64,000 nt of DNA from Serilophus lunatus (lineage: Eukaryota; Chordata; Aves; Passeriformes; Eurylaimidae). The stretch lies in assembly GCA_013399895.1 (NCBI GenBank), contig VXBA01005864.1:523342-587341 (forward strand). Direction: 5' to 3'. Shown here piece by piece: positions 60,375-64,000 of this stretch. A program made the position numbers and the translations under genes. Position 1 is the first letter of the stretch. Every line of letters begins with the position of its first letter. The notes under the pieces were generated by a model, which saw only the letters and a list, made by a program, of their open reading frames with translations, did no database searches and was not told where the DNA came from.

Positions 60375-61376
60375 ATGCAATTGTGCTGTGAATCCATAAA
60401 TGGCTCTTGCATAAGGAGCAGCTGGACAAACAGTATCCGTGTTTCTATGTATATCTTCATGGTTTGCACTATTCTGGCCACAGTCTTTGGAAATTTGACA
60501 GTTATCATCTCAATATCACATTTCAAGCAACTCCATACACCTACTAATTTCCTGATACTTTCGATGGCTACAGTAGACTGCCTGCTGGGATTCTTCATCA
60601 TGCCTTGCAGTATGGTACGCTCTGTTGAACACTGCTGGTATTTTGGGGAGCTCTTCTGCAAGATCCACACGAGCATGGACATTATGCTGAGCACAGCTTC
60701 TATTTTCCATCTTTCCTTCATAGCTATTGACCGTTATTATGCTGTGTGTGACCCTTTAAGATATAAATCAAAGATAAATACTTTTGTTATCATGGTCATG
60801 GTGTTCATAAGCTGGATGGTGCCTGCTGCTTTTGCTTTTGGGATGATCTTTCTAGACCTAAATTTGAGAGGGGCAGAAGAGATTTATAATCATGTCCATT
60901 GTGCAGGAGGATGCTTTCTAATTTTTAGCAAAACCTCAGGTATTGTGGCCTCCCTAGTGTCTTTTTACATCCCTGGATTTGTTATGCTGTACATCTATAG
61001 GAGGATATACTCTGTAGCCAAGAAGCAGGCAAGATCTATTGATGCGATTAGCAAAAAAAAGATGCAATTTGAAATGAAGCACCACATTTCATTCTGCAAA
61101 GAAAGAAAAGCTGCTAAGACATTAGGAATAATAATGGGAGTGTTTCTCATCTGCTGGACTCCATTCTTCTTCTTTACAGCTACCAATCCATTTATGAATT
61201 ATGTGATACCTCCTATTCTCATCGATGCTTTGGTTTGGTTTGGCTATTTAAATTCTGCGCTTAACCCAATTGTTTATGCTTTTTTTTACATGTGGTTTCG
61301 TAGGGCATTAAAAATTATTCTGTTTGGAAAAGTTTTTCAACCGGACTCTTCCAGGACTCATTTGTTTTTAGATTAG
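60375..61376 (+). CDS. TAAR1: TAAR1, trace amine-associated receptor 1
   Basis: A single intact exon encodes 333 aa, against 339 in human. TAAR1 is a Gs-coupled class A GPCR that senses tyramine, beta-phenylethylamine and related amines. Seven hydrophobic segments are visible. Hallmarks are N-glycosylation NGS at 9-11, the amine-binding Asp102 of TM3 (HTSMDIML), the DRY motif at 119-121 followed by YAVCDPLRY, Cys95 with Cys176/Cys180 for the extracellular disulfide, CWTPF at 260-264 (TM6) and NPIVY at 297-301 (TM7). The C-terminal SSRTHLFLD resembles the mammalian tail. ATG 60375 was chosen because it gives the family N-terminal length. An in-frame ATG-less extension upstream begins at a non-ATG codon (60306) and is unlikely to be used. 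No lesion is seen. Other TAAR genes are not in the window. Confidence 0.96.
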   Translation: MQLCCESINGSCIRSSWTNSIRVSMYIFMVCTILATVFGNLTVIISISHFKQLHTPTNFLILSMATVDCLLGFFIMPCSMVRSVEHCWYFGELFCKIHTSMDIMLSTASIFHLSFIAIDRYYAVCDPLRYKSKINTFVIMVMVFISWMVPAAFAFGMIFLDLNLRGAEEIYNHVHCAGGCFLIFSKTSGIVASLVSFYIPGFVMLYIYRRIYSVAKKQARSIDAISKKKMQFEMKHHISFCKERKAAKTLGIIMGVFLICWTPFFFFTATNPFMNYVIPPILIDALVWFGYLNSALNPIVYAFFYMWFRRALKIILFGKVFQPDSSRTHLFLD

Positions 61377-64000
61377 TATGCTTTAAATGGCTGCATTCAT
61401 GGCTTAGAACTTTTGTCTGGATGCTGAATTCCCGGATGTAAGAGCTGAAAAGGAACATTTACCAAATCTAGTTCAAGCAGATGAGCAATTGTTGTGCTTT
61501 ACGTATTCTTTCATTCCAAATTGGGATTTGTGTGTGATGTTTTGATTTTCAATACACAAAGAGCAAAACTTAATTTAAAAAAAAATTGCAGCAGTTTATA
61601 TCCTTGATCTTAATCATTAAAAAACTATCCTAAGAGATTAATTTCTTGAACAAGGTGTATTTATATTAAAATATTTGTGTTCATTTATTGTCTCTAGAAA
61701 GAGTGGAAAAATCTTTCCCTTTGAATATCTTGACATCTTTAAATAATAACCAAAAGTTTGTTCAGTTTTGTCCTTCCCCTTCAATATGTGAGCAGAGCTC
61801 AAAGCAGACTAATAACCAACCATACCAGCACACTCCATGGAGAGAAGATGAGACACAGAAAAGTTGTGCTGCTCTTTCCGTTTCAACTTCTGTGTGTCAC
61901 TTTTGAGTTTGTCATGTAAAGGCTTTGCTTCTTAATGAGATCAAAAGTAAGTTTAATGAGATCAAAATAAGGAATAATATGATGTATGAAATGAAAAGCA
62001 ATTGCAAAAAAGCTGCATTGAACCTGAGAACACCAGAAAATTGTTTATCTAAAGAATTTTTAGATGTAAAATATTTGCCAATTTGCATCTCAGAGAAATT
62101 ATTTTAGCTTGGAGATGTTGTTATTTTGTCTGATGGCAATGCTGCAACAGCTTTTGAGAAAGCCATATAATTGTGAAGAAATCCTGTGGTAGAACTGAGT
62201 TGGATTATGAAAGACCAGTACTAGCAATGGATAGTAAAGGATTAGTATCTGGGAAATATCTATGGAGAGAAATTGATGACTCTCTACTGAAGTAAGAACT
62301 ACATTCAACAGTATGGCCTCCATTTATGTTCCTTGTATAAGTGCACATCATGTGTATCTTGTCTTTGTTTTCTGCAATTTATAGAGCATTGAAGCACTCT
62401 GTGCTGTAGAGCATACAAGTTGAATGAGGATACATTTCAGCAGTGTGATACATCAGGATCTGAGATTCTCTTTTAACGTTTTGTTGCCATCTTGTAAAGT
62501 TTGCACTTTTCATTGTTCCTTTTTATGTCAGTTTGGAATATACACCACATCTGCACTTGTGCTGTTGATCCTTTCTAGGGACAATATGACTAATAGTTTA
62601 TCTCACAACAATAAAATAAGATGAAATTAAAAAAAAATTAATCTTTCTGAAAAAAAATAGGTAATTCTCTTCTTCATCTCCAGTGAGTCTGGACTGATGC
62701 AGTTAATTTTCTGATGCTCAGCATTACCTTCTAAAATAAAATGTGTGATCACTTGGACACCTTGATTTTACATAAAGTAACAGCTTTAGAAGTGCTACCA
62801 GGTCATACCTCCTTTATTCTGGTGTCTTTATAGATTGAAATAAAGATAGATTTTCTATGAAAAATGTTGCCCATCTGAGGCTTTTTAAAGTATATTTAAT
62901 AAGTTCAGCACCTATGAACATAGTCCCTTCAGGAAGTCAATGAAGTCGTTTCTTTCCCTTCATCCACTGTCTATCTACCTGAAAATGTGGAAACATTAGT
63001 GTGTTGCCAGAGAATTTCAGCTCTACTAGAGTTCACAATTGGTCGCTCTCCTTCTATTACTTGTTCTAGCATCAATCTGGCATTGTTTGTGAATGAATAT
63101 GATCCCAACTTGCTTGCAGGATAGACTAGTTCAAATAGAGTATGTCTCTGCCGTCTGTGCCTAGACCCTATGGCAAAGCTAATTATAAAACCATAGAAAC
63201 CAGAATCATGTTCCTGAGGAGAGAAAAATTGTGGGTTAGATAAAGGCAGTTTAATAAGTAGAGCAAAAGCCGTGCATGTAAGTAAAGCAAATTAAGGAAT
63301 TCATCACTATTTCCTATCTGCAAGCAGATCTTCAGCCATTTTGAGGAAAGCAGAGTTCCACCATGCATAGTGGTCAAGTGGGAATACAAATACCGTAACT
63401 CCCAATGATCCAGTTCCTCTCTCTTCTCCCAAGGTTTTATTGCTGAGCACATCGTATGGTGTGGGATATCTCTTTGGTCAGCAGGAGACAAATGTCCCAC
63501 TGTGCCCCCTCCCAATTTCTTGTGCACCCCAATGCTACTCGGAGAACACCGTAAGACTGTGTAAGCAGTGTTCAGTCTTTGCTAAAATGGGGGTTGCATG
63601 TGTGTAATCAACACTGTTTTTCATCACAAATCCAAAACATAACACCACATAACTTACTATAAAGAAAATTAACTCCATCTCAACCAAAATCAGTAGAGAA
63701 GGAATCAAAACACTGCAGCTGGACAAGACCACCGCAATCTACAGAGTGTAAATGGAAATAGTAGAAGTAATTTTCAATATATAAATTAACAACTCTTTGG
63801 CAAGCTCGTCTAGCCAAAGTGTCACCGCTATTTATCCTTTGCAGAATTAAGGAGTTTCCACACACAGATTACTGATTACCTTCATCTACGCCTAGAAGGC
63901 AGTTCTCCTTGTTCTTAGTAACTTACAATATAAACCAGCTTTGTACATGGCCCAGCTCAGAAAGTTTCAGAAATAACTTTCTCCTCTAGTGTCCTATTAC
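61377..64000. other. TAAR1 3' flank, no gene recognised
   Basis: After the TAAR1 stop no other receptor exon is visible on either strand. AATAAA hexamers near 62610 and 62734 are possible TAAR1 polyadenylation signals, but they are far from the stop and unsupported otherwise. Confidence 0.4.

Overview
The window is vertebrate nuclear DNA and almost certainly avian. Genes are split into GT-AG exons. The commonest interspersed repeats are CR1 LINE fragments ending in the typical avian tail (ATTCTGTGATTCT or its complement). There is also a tRNA-Ile-headed, CR1-tailed SINE, a type I know from passerine birds. Two N positions (38323, 38586) show it comes from a draft assembly. All recognised genes lie on the + strand, in the order SLC18B1 - vanin - vanin - vanin - TAAR1. 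This matches the SLC18B1/VNN/TAAR block on human chromosome 6q23.

Region by region: 1-540 is a CpG-island promoter. 193-17219 is a complete 14-exon SLC18B1 (vesicular polyamine transporter family, 458 aa), with a poly(A) signal at 17625. 19486-25809 is vanin copy A, a seven-exon pantetheinase pseudogene. A 649-bp solo LTR sits in its exon 1, and it also carries frameshifts, stops and damaged splice sites. 28607-37497 is vanin copy B, fully intact (500 aa, complete catalytic triad, signal peptide, no GPI tail). 41281-46720 is vanin copy C, open throughout (497 aa) but with the exon 2 splice donor changed from GT to GG. 46721-60374 holds no gene I recognise, apart from the SINE. 60375-61376 is an intact single-exon TAAR1 (333 aa). 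The rest, to 64000, shows no gene.

The most interesting signal is the patchwork identity among the three vanin copies. Exon 6 is identical over 171 bp in all three, including the pseudogene. Copies B and C share a 544-bp block over exons 1-2 that differs at one base, and that base is the broken splice donor. They also share exon 3 and the core of exon 4 at near identity, while exons 5 and 7 and most introns are clearly diverged. Yet copies A and C share a 5' flank and the end of intron 5 that B lacks. This fits repeated short-tract gene conversion in the cluster, though assembly chimerism is the main alternative.

Functionally, vanins hydrolyse pantetheine to pantothenate and cysteamine, SLC18B1 is a vesicular polyamine carrier, and TAAR1 is a trace-amine receptor. 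Their linkage is ancient synteny rather than an operon, and no joint regulation can be read from the sequence.
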